A DNA stretch of 64,000 nt, taken from Salvelinus alpinus. Lineage: Eukaryota; Chordata; Actinopteri; Salmoniformes; Salmonidae. Shown piece by piece: positions 1 to 12,019 of the stretch (position 1 is the stretch's first letter; every line of letters begins with the position of its first letter). The translations under genes and the position numbers were made by a program. The DNA lies in the NCBI RefSeq assembly GCF_045679555.1, contig NC_092115.1:38887228-38951227 (forward strand), in the 5' to 3' direction. Under the pieces are notes generated by a model. It saw only the letters and a list, made by a program, of their open reading frames with translations, was not told the DNA's origin and made no database searches.

Positions 1-933
1 AGTCAGATGAACTCATGGATACCATTTTTATATCTCTGCGTGCAGTTTGTAGGAAGTTACTAACTAGCGTCAGCGCAATGACTGGCAGTCTATTGGAACA
101 GCTAGACTTCCAGACATTGTGCTAAAGCTAGTTAGCATTTGCGCTAACGCTACTGTAGTACCTATGACTTAATCGGACTCTGGGTAAGTAGAAAAAGGCC
201 TTGACTGACAAAATCCTACCCGATCCCATTAAAATACATTGCGTCAGTAGAATCAGTCTCTTCAGTGATATAAATAGGACATGGTTTCTAATTGAACAAG
301 AGCGAGTACAAAATAAGTCGCTAACAATGTAGAGCTGGAGGTTGATGTCATTAGAGATTATTAGTAGATCAGAAAATATTATGGAGCCAAACACAGCATC
401 AATAACATCACATCATGACATAATCAGCCCAGTAGACGTACGATACTCTGCAAACCTTGCAGTCCCAACAACGTTAACACAAGATAATCTTATGATGACC
501 TCAGTCATAGCAAATAATGTGCTCCTCTGATTGTAATCAATTTGATTTCATGAATCGAAAAGTCCTAGTCCAAATCAATTATAGCAACATAAACCACATA
601 TTGTTTCCAAATATTTTGTCAGACAAAAAAGTGAAATGTCAATTAGGATATTTTGTAGAATTAGACAAATAACCATATGCTTTAATGAAATAATTTATTC
701 AGACAGATCTGGTTTACTAATTGAAAGTGAACAAACATTTTATTTAAATAATATAACTTATTTTTCTACACAGCAGACATAGAAAATAATGCACTAGTGC
801 AGTCTCATTTGAGTCATATCTATGCCCAGTTTCCTATCCTCTCCGTGGTGCTAAGTCCTGGTCCTGGGTCAGTTTGGTGCTTTACCGCTTCATAGATGTG
901 GATGTGGCAGGGTTGTTGAGCAGAGAACAGTGA
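1..933. other. 3' flank of metap1d, no gene seen
   Basis: No exon or convincing coding frame was recognised on either strand; the short open frames lack family-like sequence. On the minus strand, downstream of the metap1d stop, an AATAAA-type signal can be read at 694-699 (TTTATT on the plus strand), a candidate polyadenylation site for the decayed metap1d gene. The rest is AT-rich single-copy-looking sequence. Confidence 0.4.
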
Positions 934-1565
934 TTAGACTTCAATTGGCATCAGCTCGTCCTCCTCAGGTAGTTTGGTGAGAATATCCACTCCACCAGAG
1001 GTGATGACTACCGTGTGTTCAAACTGGGCTGACCTAAAGACACGCGCACACACAGAGGTTACACAAGGATATCAGTGGCACTTTGTAGGTTGCAACTATG
1101 TGGGCTGTAAGCGGCCTACCTCTTGTCGTCGGCAGACCGCTGTCTACTTGTCCTTCAGGATTCTCAACTCTAACGATCCCTCCATCAATATGGGCTCTGC
1201 ATACACAGATGCAACATTAACACACACATTCACTTAAGTTGACATCAATACACACTGACATACATAGGAAATGCGACTGACCTATAGTGAAAGACATCCC
1301 TTCACCCATGGTCATATCATTGTCATTAGCTGTCAGATGAAAAAGATATTTAGGATTTGTCCAACATACAGTAGGTTAACCACAGAAAACTGTTGCTGTG
1401 TTGTACTTACCGTGGTGCAAGATGTCTGGGTGGTCATGGAAGTAGGAGCCTATGCCATGTCCAATAAAGTAGGGACATGGCATGGAAACCATTGGAGTGG
1501 ATTATACCACTGTAGGAGAAAGAGAGGGACAGTAGATTACACAAAACAACAGAGAGGTATCCTGT

Positions 1566-1707
<142 letters not shown>

Positions 1708-2270
1708 CTGATAGTGTTTCCTATAACACAGTAGAGCCCCAGGTTTACAGGCAGCGATAGCCTCATCTCTACACTTCCTGGCTGTCTCTGCTAGCTTTTG
1801 CACAAACTCGTCCACACAGCCTATCAGGAATGTCTAGGTGTCACCATGGTAACCCTCCAGATAGACCTGGTGAATGGGGGAGGGGGATCAGGAATGTGGA
1901 TTGTGCATGTGTGTGTGCATGAAGAGGGATAAAACTCACGTCACATCAACGTTGATAATGTCTCCATCTTGTAGTTGCTGGGTGTCAGGTATGCCATGGC
2001 AGACCACGTTATTGACCGAGGTGCAGACTGATTTGGGGAAACCCCCGTATCTCAGGAGGGGAAGGGTGTGCGTTGTGACGAATCGTCTCCTGGTGGACGA
2101 TGAAATCTATCTCATCTGACGTCATGCCAAACTGGGGTGAGAGGTGAAAACAATGATGTTATTAACTTGGAATGTCAGAAAACAGACTGACACGCTCTCT
2201 TACTCTATCTCACTATAACACAGGCACACCTTAAGACTGCGTCCGGCCAGCAACAGTATTTGTCTGGCAA

Positions 2271-2314
2271 ACGTAAACTCACTCACTTTTGTACGGAATG
2301 GGGTGAGTTTACGT
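2271..2314. repeat. 44-bp hairpin insertion in a metap1d exon
   Basis: Perfect 12-bp inverted arms (ACGTAAACTCAC at 2271-2282 and its complement at 2303-2314) enclose a 20-nt loop. The block interrupts the metap1d reading frame between the residues RACQL and FARQILLLAG, which are contiguous in the family. It could be a tiny foldback element or a templated inverted duplication. Confidence 0.7.
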
Positions 2315-2391
2315 TAGCTGGCAGGCTCTCGTCAGGCCCTGGATCTACTCCTGGTCTTTGATCTCTATGTAGTCTGGCCAGTCAGGAAGGC

Positions 2392-2581
2392 CTGTCTATC
2401 TGTCGCCCCCACCTCCCGCTAGCACAGCAGGCGGGAGCATGGGGCGACTCATGCTAGTTTGCCGTGTGCTAGCTTGCTAGTTAGCACAGTGTCGCTTCCG
2501 CATACTATGCACCAGAGAAAACCCGTGCCCGAAAGGCGGGGGCGAAGGACAAAGTCTACGGGTCGCCCCCCACTAGCACAG
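2392..2581. other. intergenic or intronic sequence, no gene seen
   Basis: GC-rich stretch in which a short GTCGCCCCC...GCTAGCACAG motif occurs at about 2402 and in diverged form at about 2563. No exon of metap1d or hat1 was recognised. The right part abuts the inverted-repeat element starting at 2582. Confidence 0.35.
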
Positions 2582-5299
2582 TAGCTGTGTTCGAATACCC
2601 ATACTACATATTTAATGAGTATAAACTACATACTATTAGTTAATTTTAGTATACTGTAAACGTACGGTATCCTTTCAGTTGAGCATCCTAGCGCTTCTTC
2701 GGAAGTTGTTGATGTTGCTATGCAACCTCTTGCTAGCTTGTTAACGTAACAAATTACTAGCTAACGTTAGACATTTTACGACTTCAGGTGTGTTCTTAAA
2801 TTGACTCTGGCTATCTACTCCGATTTTAGACCACTCTCATCTGAGTGTGCCGAAGCGCAGAATAAAGGATGAATTTAGGGACGCTCAACACCCGTTGAAT
2901 ATGGCCAGTGTCGGTAAATTTCGTCAAAAATGCGTAATTAAAATGTTGCCAGTAGCACAGTCACCAACGCTCTGATAAACCAGCTCTGCTAGGGCGAGTA
3001 AAATGGTCAGAGTGGGGTGTTCTCTCATTTGTGTCTGGAAGTAGCTCGCATAATTGCATTATGCGCCGTAAAAGCATGGAAATAGTGTCCACTGTTTGTA
3101 TACTTCGTATTTTAGTGCGGCATACTAACTAGTATATCCATACTATGACCAAAAAGCATACTAACGTCAAATCTCATCAAAGGGACACCGGGGATCTTCC
3201 ATTTCAACTGCTACTACTCAACACTTAATGCCAACGACATTTTACGACGTCGGGTGTGTTCTTAAATTCAATCTGGAGTGCCAGAGTGTGCTCGTAAATG
3301 CAGAGCTTTTTTCATATTGTCCTTTTTCAAAGGAGCGCTCACTGGAAGCTTGGGCCGAGGAGTAGGGTTGATTTGAGCGTTCCTATTTGAAGTATTTTTT
3401 TTTATAGAGTATTAAAAACAATGTTCTCCCTCCTACAATGAGTCAGGGGTTAATAACACTGATACCTAAGCCTAAAAAATAAGTGCTGCTCATCGATAAC
3501 TGGCGTCCAATTTGTCGTCTTAATAATGACTACTTACTACTTGGAAAAATAATTAAAGAAGTCCTGGATGCAATCATTGATGAAACAGTCTGGCTTCATG
3601 AGGAACAGACATATTTCTAACAATGTCAGACTAGTATTAGACATACTTGACTACTCAGACCTAATAACTGAGGATAGCTTCATATTATTTTTAGATTTTT
3701 ATAAAGCATTTGACACAGTAGAGCATCAGTTTCTCTTCCACTCCCTTGAGAGACTTGGCTTTGGGGATTTTTCCTGTAAGGCTATTAAGACTCTCTATGC
3801 AAATGGCAACAGCTCAAATTGAAATATGGCACCTCACCTAGATTTGAGGTAAAGAGAGGAATTAGGCAAGGTTGTCCTATCTCCCCGTACCTGTTTTTAT
3901 TAATCACCCAACTTCTTGCAAATTCTTTAAATAATAGTCCTGTACAAGTTATTTCCATAGCTGGTAAAGAAATTATTATAAGCCAGCTGGCTGATGATAC
4001 TACACTTTTTCTGAAAGACGCTAACCAAATTCCCATATCGATCAATGTGATACAATCCTTTTCCAAAGCGTCTGGTCTATATCTTAACATTAATAAATGT
4101 GAACTCATAGCTGTCAAAGATTGTGTGACACCTTCATATTATGGTATTCCAGTAAAAGAAGAACTTACATATTTAGGCATAACCATTACAAAGGATCAGA
4201 AGTCTAGAGGCTTACTAAATTTTAATCATCTTATTAAAAATACCCAGAAGAAGCTAAATCAATGGCTACAGAGGGACATATCTTTAAAAGGTAGAGTCCC
4301 AATAACCAAGGCCGAAGGTATCTCTAGACTAACACATGGCGCTCTATCTTTATATCTTGACAGTAAAATAAGCAAGGAGATAGACCAGATACTTTTCAAC
4401 TTTCTTTGGAGAAACCGTACCCATTACATTAGGAAAACTGTTGTAATGAACACTTATGAGAATGGTGGACTGAATTTTCTGGACTTTACTACTTTAAATA
4501 ATACTTTTAAGATCAATTGGATAAAACAATTCCTAAGACCCACTTCTATCTGGAATTGTATTCCTCATCTCTTCTCTACTTTTGGTGGCCTTAACTTCAT
4601 GTTGTTTTGCAATTATAATATTGACAAAATTTCAGTGAAACTTTCTGCTTTTCATCGGCAGGTTTTCTTGTCATGGTCCTTAATTTATAAACACAATTTT
4701 TCTCCACACAGATATTATATATGGAATAATCGGGATATATTGTATAAAAATACTTCTTTGTTTTTAGAATATTGGTTCCGAAATAATATCCTATTGGTGA
4801 GCCAACTGGTAAATGCAGAAGGTCTTTTACTCAGTTATAAGGAATTCTTATCACTTTACAAGGTCCCTGTAACACCTAAAGATTTTGCAATTGTTTTAGA
4901 CGCCATTCCCTCAGGTGTTGCTCTGTTATTCAGGAACGTGTCAAGACCTGACCCTCAGAGCCTACCTTCTATTGACCCTGTTGACTCTTCAGTAGGAAAG
5001 ATTTGTTTCTCTTTTGGTCCATTCAACAACAGAGCGTTACGAACCTTGTTTCAGCAGGATGTTGTATCTATACCTTATGTCATGCCTTATTGATAATATC
5101 TGTTGGAAAAAAGTTTGGATGTTGCCACACACATACCTACTTGTTAACAAAATTAAGGAAGTTTCCTTTAAAATTATTCATAAATATTATCCTGCCAACT
5201 ACTATATGAAGAAGTTTAAGGAAAACATCAACTCAAATTGCTCCTTTTGTAATGACCACCCAGAAACAGTGTTGCATCTTTTTTGGCATTGTATTCATG

Positions 5300-7174
5300 C
5301 AGTAGCGTGCCGTGGGCCTGGCGCCTGGGCCTTCAGTGAGGTCCTACACAGTCCCACCCGAATTAATCCACCTGTTATTACCATCATTTAGATGCCATGG
5401 CTCTAGACACTATACATTTAGACAGAAACGCAGTATAACCAGGCGTTGCGTCACCTTGAAATTGACATTTTTTTCAGAGAATTGCAGGGGAAGAGTACAA
5501 TACAGTACAGTTCAACTAATAGGCAAGAACATAGTCGAGTGCAACAGAGTTATATTAATATTCTTCTTCTATCCATTTCTGGTCCACAAACTTTGAGCTT
5601 TAAGTCCCCCAAAAAATAAATACAGTGTGTTCACTAAACAGCGCATTGTCGCACCCAAAGCAGTTTCACCGTGATGATAAAGACACATAACTATTCACTG
5701 AAAATAAAAGAAAACAAATAATTTGCAACATAGGCTATTTGCCATTTTATTTTGTTAATATATAGGCTATTTAATATTAACGAAATAAAATGCGAAACAT
5801 ACATACACATTTAATAAAAAATAACATGCATTGTATGCCTACTCACCAAAGACTGATTATTAGACAGTTGCGTGCGCTTAGGGGATCGTGAGAAAAATGC
5901 TGCAAGGCCATTGAGGTTGGCAAAGAAGACCTTGCATTCTTTAAGCTTTGAGGCTCCTTGAGTCAGTACTAAATTTAGTCGATGTGCATAGCAGTGAATG
6001 AATAAGGCCATCGGTGCCCTCTCCTTAACTTTAGCCTGCACCCCATTGAGTCCAGATGCCATGACTGCTGCGCCATCAAAACACTGTGCCACAACTTTAT
6101 CCAGACTACATTCATTTTCCTCCAAGAAACGGAAAATAAGAGCGGCAATGTCATCAGCTCGCTTGCCGCTTGTCACATCTTCAAACCGGATAAATCGCTC
6201 CTTGACTCCCGTGTCCGTCACATAACGCAGGACGAGTGAGAGCTGTAGCTCCACTCTGGTGTCCCCAAACGTTTTCAAAAGCACCATTGCTTGTAAGTGC
6301 CCAGCCGTACTTTGGTGTCTCGTTGCTGCCTTGGTTAGACAACTCAAGTTTGCAAAGCCAGTGTGGCTCCAAACACCAAATCGATCACTTGCAAATAATA
6401 GGCATTCCCAGCAGTACAGTTTGCAGTGCTTCTCGGAGCCTGTGAGCCATTGACAGCGCTCATAGTTGAAACTTTGAAAGTGGCGAACGAACGAACCCCT
6501 TTCCCGCCTGTGACAGGCTTTGTGGCGTCGGGCGACCTCTCCTTACAATGTCTAACTTTTCTTGAAAAGTTCGTCTTGAGAATGGCGTTATAATTATATC
6601 CTCGACCAAATCGATATCTTCTCCTCCTTCCGCCATTGTGGGTTCAAAAAACAGTAGAACGCGAATTAATTCGTTTATCAAATTTAGTTTCCTAGATCTG
6701 CATAGACCTGCCCATAGGACCTGCCTCTCAATATTGGTAATCCAATCAAAAGACGTGGACGCCCTACGCCTGCTAGCTGGCTCCTGTGTAACACTGGAGC
6801 CAGCCAGCAGGCGTACAATAGCCAACTCTAAAGCTGATTGGTTGACACAAAATTTTAATTTCCATTCACTTTAAGCTACAAGCGCCCGCACTGTTGATTC
6901 TGAAGGCCTGAGGGCAGATTTTAGACCCCTGGCAACACATGATGGCTGAATATGATTGGATAAAAGATCTAACGTAAAGACCAGCCCTCCAAATCTCAAC
7001 CTGGGGCTGGAAGCAGTGCAACCAAGAGGAAAGCTATGAAATGAAGAGTATAACTCTTACTCTGGGGAATAATTTAATACATATTTGTGGGAAAATATAT
7101 TTAAAAAAAAATTATATTCTGATGATGTTTAGGCCAGCAGAGAAGGCCTTGCAGGCCCTGACGGCCCACCACTG
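5300..7174 (-). mobile_element. hAT transposon inside the LINE, 8-bp target duplication
   Basis: The element is bounded by the 8-bp duplication TATTCATG (5292-5299 and 7175-7182). Its ends are imperfect inverted repeats starting CAGTAGCGTGCCGTGGGCC on the left and CAGTGGTGGGCCGTCA on the right. The 8-bp duplication and CA..TG ends are diagnostic of the hAT superfamily. Removing the element restores a continuous LINE codon sequence across the insertion point. Confidence 0.92.
5830..6636 (-). pseudogene. hAT transposase, ZMYM1-like, decayed
   Basis: Transposase of the hAT element, reading leftward from an ATG at 6634-6636 (MAEGGEDIDLVED...). N-terminal TTF-type zinc-finger-like residues (QWLTGSEKHCKLYCWECLL) are followed by a hAT core. 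The core holds the second catalytic aspartate in QCFDGAAVMA (about 6075) and the CxxH segment FIHCYAHRLNLVL (about 5990). A frameshift lies near 6480, the middle of the protein is shortened between about 6290 and 6250, and the C-terminal hAT dimerisation region with the catalytic glutamate is not visible. Related sequences are often annotated as zinc finger MYM-type protein 1-like. Confidence 0.8.
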
Positions 7175-7645
7175 TATTCATGTAAGAAAACTGTGGCAAG
7201 ACATCAGTAGATTTATAATTGAACACATTTATGAAGATTTTACACTATTGTGGAGAGATGTACTGCTTGGATTCTTTACATACGATAGAAATAAGCTGAA
7301 ACATTTTTATGTAATTCATTTCATTATTCTTTTGGCTAAATTTCATATACACAAATGTAAATTTACAAACAAAAAAACACATTTTCTTACCCTACAAAAA
7401 TAAATGTAACAGTATTTTAAGACAGTTAAATACTCTACTAACAAAAAAGCTGTTAGAATTGTAAGTGTATGTATGTCCCTTAAGGTCCTTGTGTAATTGT
7501 AATGTGATATTGTACCCCCTAGCTCGATTGTCCATTATATATAATCTATATATACTTGTGTTCCCTTATGTACTTTCTGTATTGTTTTGTTGTTTATAAT
7601 TATTTATTTATTTTTATAAATAAAAAAGGGTTGATTTGAGCGTTC

Positions 7646-9108
7646 TGACCATACAAAGGCAATCAAGCACCCAAGCTAACGTTGGCTAGCTACTTCCAGA
7701 CACAAATGAGACCACTCTGACCATTTTACTTGCCCCAGAAGAGCTGGCTACCAGTGGTTAGGAAGTTTTCATTTTGTTCAGAGCGTTGGTGACTGTAACG
7801 GTGCTGCTGGCAACAATTTAATTAAGTTTTTTTTGCCGACGTTTACTGACACCGGCCATATTCAACGGGTGTTGAGCGCTCGTATATTCATTATTCTGCG
7901 CTCTGGTACTCAGACTAGAGTGCTCTGAAATCAGAGTAGATAGCCAGAGCGAATTTAGGAAAGCACCCGAGTGTCCAGCTAAGCTAACAATGGCGGGAAT
8001 AATCAAGTCAATAAACGTTGGGTAGTTAGTCAGATAACATATAGTTAATATACTGGCAAATGTAATGTATAAGTAGTGTTGATGATTCGTTACTAGAGAA
8101 ATGAGACCAAGTCAAGACGCTGGACAGGGTGGATCGGTATATAGTAAAGACAGTTTATTCGGAGGTAAAGATATCTGAGCAAAGCGTGCACGGACTCGTT
8201 CATTTAGCTCAGAAGGAACTAGCAGAAGCGAGTCCCGAAACATATTGTGCAGTACATTTTATACAGTGAATGACGTAGGTAGATTCTGGTAGTTCGTGCT
8301 CCTGACTGGTCGTTGTAAGTGGAGGCCCCTCCCCTCCACGCTGGTGTCAATGTCCCATTGGTTCTTGGTACTGTTCTTTGTTCTTGGAAACCCAGCCTGA
8401 AACAAGGGTGTGTGTGTGTGTGTGTGTGTGCATGGGCGTGTGCGTGCTCGTATAGTGGCATTCCTGCCTTATCAGTGGTCATAAAAAGTCTGAGTCAGCC
8501 ATCCTCCCCTGCGTGTGGGAGTGAGGTTAGTATCTGTTACGGGTAGAACGTGTTTAACTGTGGGGTGTAGCAAGATATTTGCAACAAAGTCTGCTTTAAT
8601 AAGGAAGGCATTATAACAGTATTATAGCTATATGTTAAGGTCAAATAAAAACAGCATTTATTACAGTAGTCAACTAACGTTAGGTAGCTAGCTAACAACA
8701 TACTGCTGTAATGATACGCTATGTGGTTCGTAAGGACAGGGTAGCTAACAAATTGTCAGCCAACATAACTGTATAAGGTAACTTATTTGAAAAGTCATTA
8801 CTTTATTACATTGCTCAATATTTTGTTAACATTTGTCATAATTAGTTAAAGCAATGAATTTGTATCCGGTCTCCTACTTCGACTGCATATGTCCGCCATT
8901 TCATTCAAATCTGGAAACAATGTGAAGCCCCGCCCATTTCCTAAAGAATTGCATTATGGGCCCTAAAATACGGAAATAGTGTCCTCTGTGTGTATATTTA
9001 ATATTTTGGAGAATTTAGTACGACATCCGGGAACCTTTGGCATACTAACTATATCCGTACTATGACCAATAAGCATACTCAATTTACGTCACAAATAGTA
9101 AGGTTAGA
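7646..9108. other. right-hand part of the inverted-repeat element, with unclassified insert
   Basis: This continues the element that begins at 2582, resuming directly after the LINE target duplication. From about 8035 to 8640 there is sequence of another character, with a short GT run at 8408-8430, which resembles an LTR or other retroelement fragment but has no boundary that could be fixed. No coding sequence was recognised. Confidence 0.4.
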
Positions 9109-9129
9109 ATGAGTATTCGAACACAGCTA

Positions 9130-9327
9130 AAATGTATAGGTGCATGTCGCCACCTTCTGTATTGGCTATGTATCAGCCTACTATTCCGTAGTTTGAATTC
9201 ATTCGGAAAAATTGCCCTGTCAACCATCCTTGCACCCATTAAAACCTCAACATCATTCCACTACTTTGGCCTCATCTGTACTTCTCCAAGGCAGGAAGTG
9301 CTAGGATGATTTAAGATACTTCTGCAG
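9130..9327. other. no feature seen
   Basis: Short single-copy-looking stretch between the inverted-repeat element and the SINE. Its last 12 bases (9316-9327) are the left target duplication of the SINE. Confidence 0.4.
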
Positions 9328-9706
9328 GGGCCATCTGAGTGGCGCAGGGGTCTAAGACTGCATCGCAGTGTCGATCCAAGCCTATGTCATTACCGGCTGT
9401 GACCGGGAGTCCCATAGGGCGGTGCACAATTGTCCCAGTGGCGTCTGGGTGAGGAGAGGGTTTGGCCAGGGGGGGCTTTACTTTGCTCATCGTGCTCTAG
9501 GGACTCCTTGTGGTGGGCCGGGCACCTGCAGGCTGACCCCGGTTGTCAGTTGAAAGGTGTTTCCTCTGACACATTGGTTCGACTGGCTTCCGAATTAAGT
9601 GAGCGGGTGTTAAGAAGTGCTGTTTGGCGGGTCATGTTTCGGAGGACGCGTGACTCGACGTTCGCCTCTCCCTAGCTTGAGGATATAAATTCAATTGAAA
9701 AAAAAT
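9328..9706 (+). repeat. tRNA-derived salmonid SINE with 12-bp target duplication
   Basis: It is flanked by identical 12-bp copies ATACTTCTGCAG at 9316-9327 and 9707-9718. The head (GGCCATCTGAGTGGCGCAGG) resembles box A of a class II tRNA promoter. The body contains GGGAGTCCCATAGGGCGGTGC and TGTTTCGGAGGACGCGTG, stretches typical of an abundant salmonid SINE. It ends in an A-rich tail. The family name is not asserted. Confidence 0.85.
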
Positions 9707-9719
9707 ATACTTCTGCAGT

Positions 9720-10440
9720 AAAATCTTGTCCACCCAAGTACTACCTTTTCCACCGATACTACACATTCCTTTGTCACATGTCCTCCTGCACACTTCTCAC
9801 ATCTAGGAATCTCCCTCCTACACACTGCTGCCACATGACCATACGCTTGACACCTTAAACACTAATGGATTTGGGACAAAAGGTATCACGGTATAACTGA
9901 CACATCCTGACTTCATCAAAAGTCAGTAGTATAGTGTATTCTCTGTTTCACCACGCTCTCTCGGCGTCACACCAAATGATGAGCGTCACAGGGAATCTTC
10001 AACTTCAGTTGATCCTCTTCAACACAACGCCATTCCAGTTATCACTTGTTGCATTGACGCCCTGCTCCGGAAAGGAAAAAAAGTCACAATTCTTGTCCCC
10101 ATTCGAGTGGTGTGTGGCACACGCTCCCTCTGGATGACAAAAATGCAAAAAATCTACACGATTTCACTTCAAGTCACTTTCACGGACCCAACATTCCCCA
10201 GTCTCTTCTTTGAAGAGATCCACACCACATATGGATCAGCCAGAAGGCAATGATCCATTCTCCAAAAAACTGCACCTGCCACCGCAGTTAATTCATCCTC
10301 ACTCTTGTCATGTTCAATTTCCTTTTGTAGCTCTTCCAATTTCCTTCTGTAGCTCTTCTGTGTGATCCACCATTCCATATTTACTTATAATATATTCCAC
10401 TTTTCTCCTTTTTTTCCTACCCTCCATCTTACCCCCACCT
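9720..10440 (-). pseudogene. LINE ORF1 (gag-like) remnant with two zinc knuckles
   Basis: Read on the minus strand, 9761-9861 encodes two successive CCHC-type knuckles: C-X2-C-X4-H-X4-C (CLRCQAYGHVAAVC) and then CEKCAGGHVTKEC. These nucleic-acid-binding motifs are typical of ORF1 of fish non-LTR retrotransposons. Upstream (10169-10378) a further open piece is lysine/glutamate-rich (QKSYRRKLEELQKEIEH), suggesting a coiled coil. Frames are interrupted, so this is a relic. Confidence 0.65.
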
Positions 10441-10604
10441 CATCCATGGGCCTCAACTCTTTCTCAAAATCCATTGGATGAGAAAGCCAGAGGCCCCTCA
10501 TGGATTGGATTTGCATAGATTCAATCAACATAAAATTCTGTTCAAGACAAGCAAGCACACATATTTCCTTCAGGAAATGTCCTTGTCTAGTTCAGTGTAG
10601 GCTA

Positions 10605-11490
10605 TTTTTCAGTCCATGTCTCAGTCAAAGTTCATTTATTAAACAATCAAATGTTAAATGTCATAAGAGGAAAATACAATATTTTCTGAGCTTCATCGTC
10701 CCCTTTTTATAGTGTACGAAAGCATACTTCTTGGTTTACGGCCAGGGGCGGATTGGCAATAGCCAATCTCAAGATGAGCTACTTTGACATAGAAATTGGG
10801 AGTTATTGAGAAAAAAATGTTTTTATTGTTTTTAAGACAGATTTAGGCGTCTCTTTTCAGCAGTAGGCATTTGCTTATGTGTTTTTTTTTATCTGCAAAA
10901 GGCAAACAGACATTCACAACCAACCATAGATATATAATTCATAGATGGCAGTTCCCATTCAAGTCAGGACTGGCATACATTGCTAGTGTACCCATGAGTT
11001 TAACAGTGAAATTGCCAGGGTAAGAGGTTACAAAACCTTACTATGGATTATATGTCTATGGCTAGAAGCAACAAGCTGTAGCCTATATTTGGCGTGCATA
11101 CTGCCCAAACTGCGGCATACAGGTAACTGCCAAAATAAAGGAAACACTTGAGTTAACAAGGGATACAAAGTATATGTTATGATGTGGGGTGCATTCTCCT
11201 GGCATGGTTTAGGTCCACTTGTAAAATCTATGCCAAGAAGCATTAAAGCTGTTCTGGCAGCTTGTGGTGACGCAACACCCTTTTAAAATTCTATATGTTG
11301 TGGTTTCCTTAATTTTGGCAGATACCTGTATATACTTGGGATAAGTCTTAATCCACCGTTATTTTTTATAAACCTTCGATCATCTGTGGCTAAATGATCC
11401 TCTCTGGTATATTTATAAAATTGAGAGCGGGATCCTGTTGTTGGATTTTAAAAAATAGCGTTTATTTTTTTGACTCTTGGGCCCAGCCCC
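10605..11490 (+). repeat. dispersed repeat family, copy A
   Basis: Most of this stretch reappears, inverted, at about 18040-18980 (copy B), and parts recur at 19330-19499 with 27070-27640 (copy C). Inside lies a small element with inverted ends: ACAGGTAACTGCCAAAATAA at about 11119 and its partial complement near 11310-11335. Similar Tc1-like relics are common in salmonids. No coding sequence was recognised. Confidence 0.6.
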
Positions 11491-12019
11491 TGACTCACAC
11501 AATTGACCAGTCACATTTAATTATTATGCAGTTAAAAAAAAATCTGTTACCCAATCAAGGCAGCGCCTCCCAGTTACCCATGTGGACCGCCTAACTAATC
11601 TCCTCCCCTCATCTGATGAATAGCAGAGCAGCAGCAGCAGGCTGTCTATACTCATTGAGAGTGGGATCCTGAGTCTTCCTGTGGTTGGCGGTTGCATTAA
11701 AAAAAATACATATATACTGTATATATAATATATACAGTATATATTTCCTTAATTAAAAAACAAAATGTTTTGCTGCCTCTTGGGCCACCCATGGGCCTGT
11801 GCTCAGGGTCTTCAGCCCCGGTAAGCCCCTGCATTAATCCGTCCCTGCATTCATCGGCCCTGCTTACGACCACACCAGCCTGAATATGTCTGACCTCAGC
11901 TAAGCAGAGACGAGCCTGGTTAGTACTTGGAGACCGCCTGGAAATGCCAGAAGCTGTAAGCTTTTTGTCCAGTAGGGTGTACTCATCTGTTGTATTATCA
12001 AGGAGCAACCAATTCATCT
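11491..12019. other. no gene seen
   Basis: AT-rich sequence including a palindromic ATATATACTGTATATATAATATATACAG-like patch near 11707-11740. A degraded stretch at about 11860-11960 resembles 5S rRNA on the minus strand (CCACACCAGCC, GTACTTGG, GAGACCGCC motifs). It is too short and altered to call a gene. Confidence 0.35.

Larger units (their letters stand above)
3440..7403 (+). pseudogene. LINE ORF2 reverse transcriptase, broken
   Basis: This is the reverse transcriptase of the Tx1/L1-like LINE, which copies its own RNA at a nicked target. Readable motifs are IPKPKK and NWRPI near the start (with a TAA at 3479-3481), FLDFYKAFDTVEH (about 3700), RQGCPISPYLF (about 3860) and the catalytic LADDTTLFL (about 3985). 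A C-terminal cysteine/histidine motif (CSFC...H...C, about 5240-5295) follows. Frame changes are visible near 3580, near 3817 and between about 5010 and 5090. The C-terminus resumes after the hAT insertion at 7183 and runs to a stop at 7401-7403. The longest uninterrupted part is 3819-5093. The LADD box is common in Tx1-clade elements, hence the clade call. Confidence 0.8.
3383..7627 (+). mobile_element. Tx1/L1-like LINE, 5'-truncated, with 18-bp target duplication
   Basis: The insertion is flanked by identical 18-bp copies GGGTTGATTTGAGCGTTC at 3365-3382 and 7628-7645. It ends in an A-rich tail (TTTTTATAAATAAAAAA). The coding part is the reverse transcriptase and C-terminal end of ORF2; the endonuclease region is absent, which fits 5' truncation. 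A hAT element (5300-7174) interrupts it. Confidence 0.85.
2582..9129. mobile_element. DNA transposon-like element with 17-bp terminal inverted repeats, disrupted by a LINE
   Basis: The two ends read TAGCTGTGTTCGAATAC (2582-2598) and its exact complement at 9113-9129, with further partial match inward. After removing the inserted LINE (3383-7627 plus one target duplication) the element would be about 2.3 kb. No transposase was recognised in the remaining parts, so it looks non-autonomous. Blocks near 2770-3045 and 7690-7980 are inverted copies of each other, while 3055-3170 and 8940-9080 are direct copies, so the internal structure is composite. The superfamily was not determined. Confidence 0.6.

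Noticed and set aside
128..530. Small open frames at the left edge
   Set aside because: Short, no family resemblance, no splice or promoter context.
11860..11960. Possible 5S rRNA gene
   Set aside because: Only scattered 5S-like motifs on the minus strand, without a full internal control region; at most a pseudogene piece.
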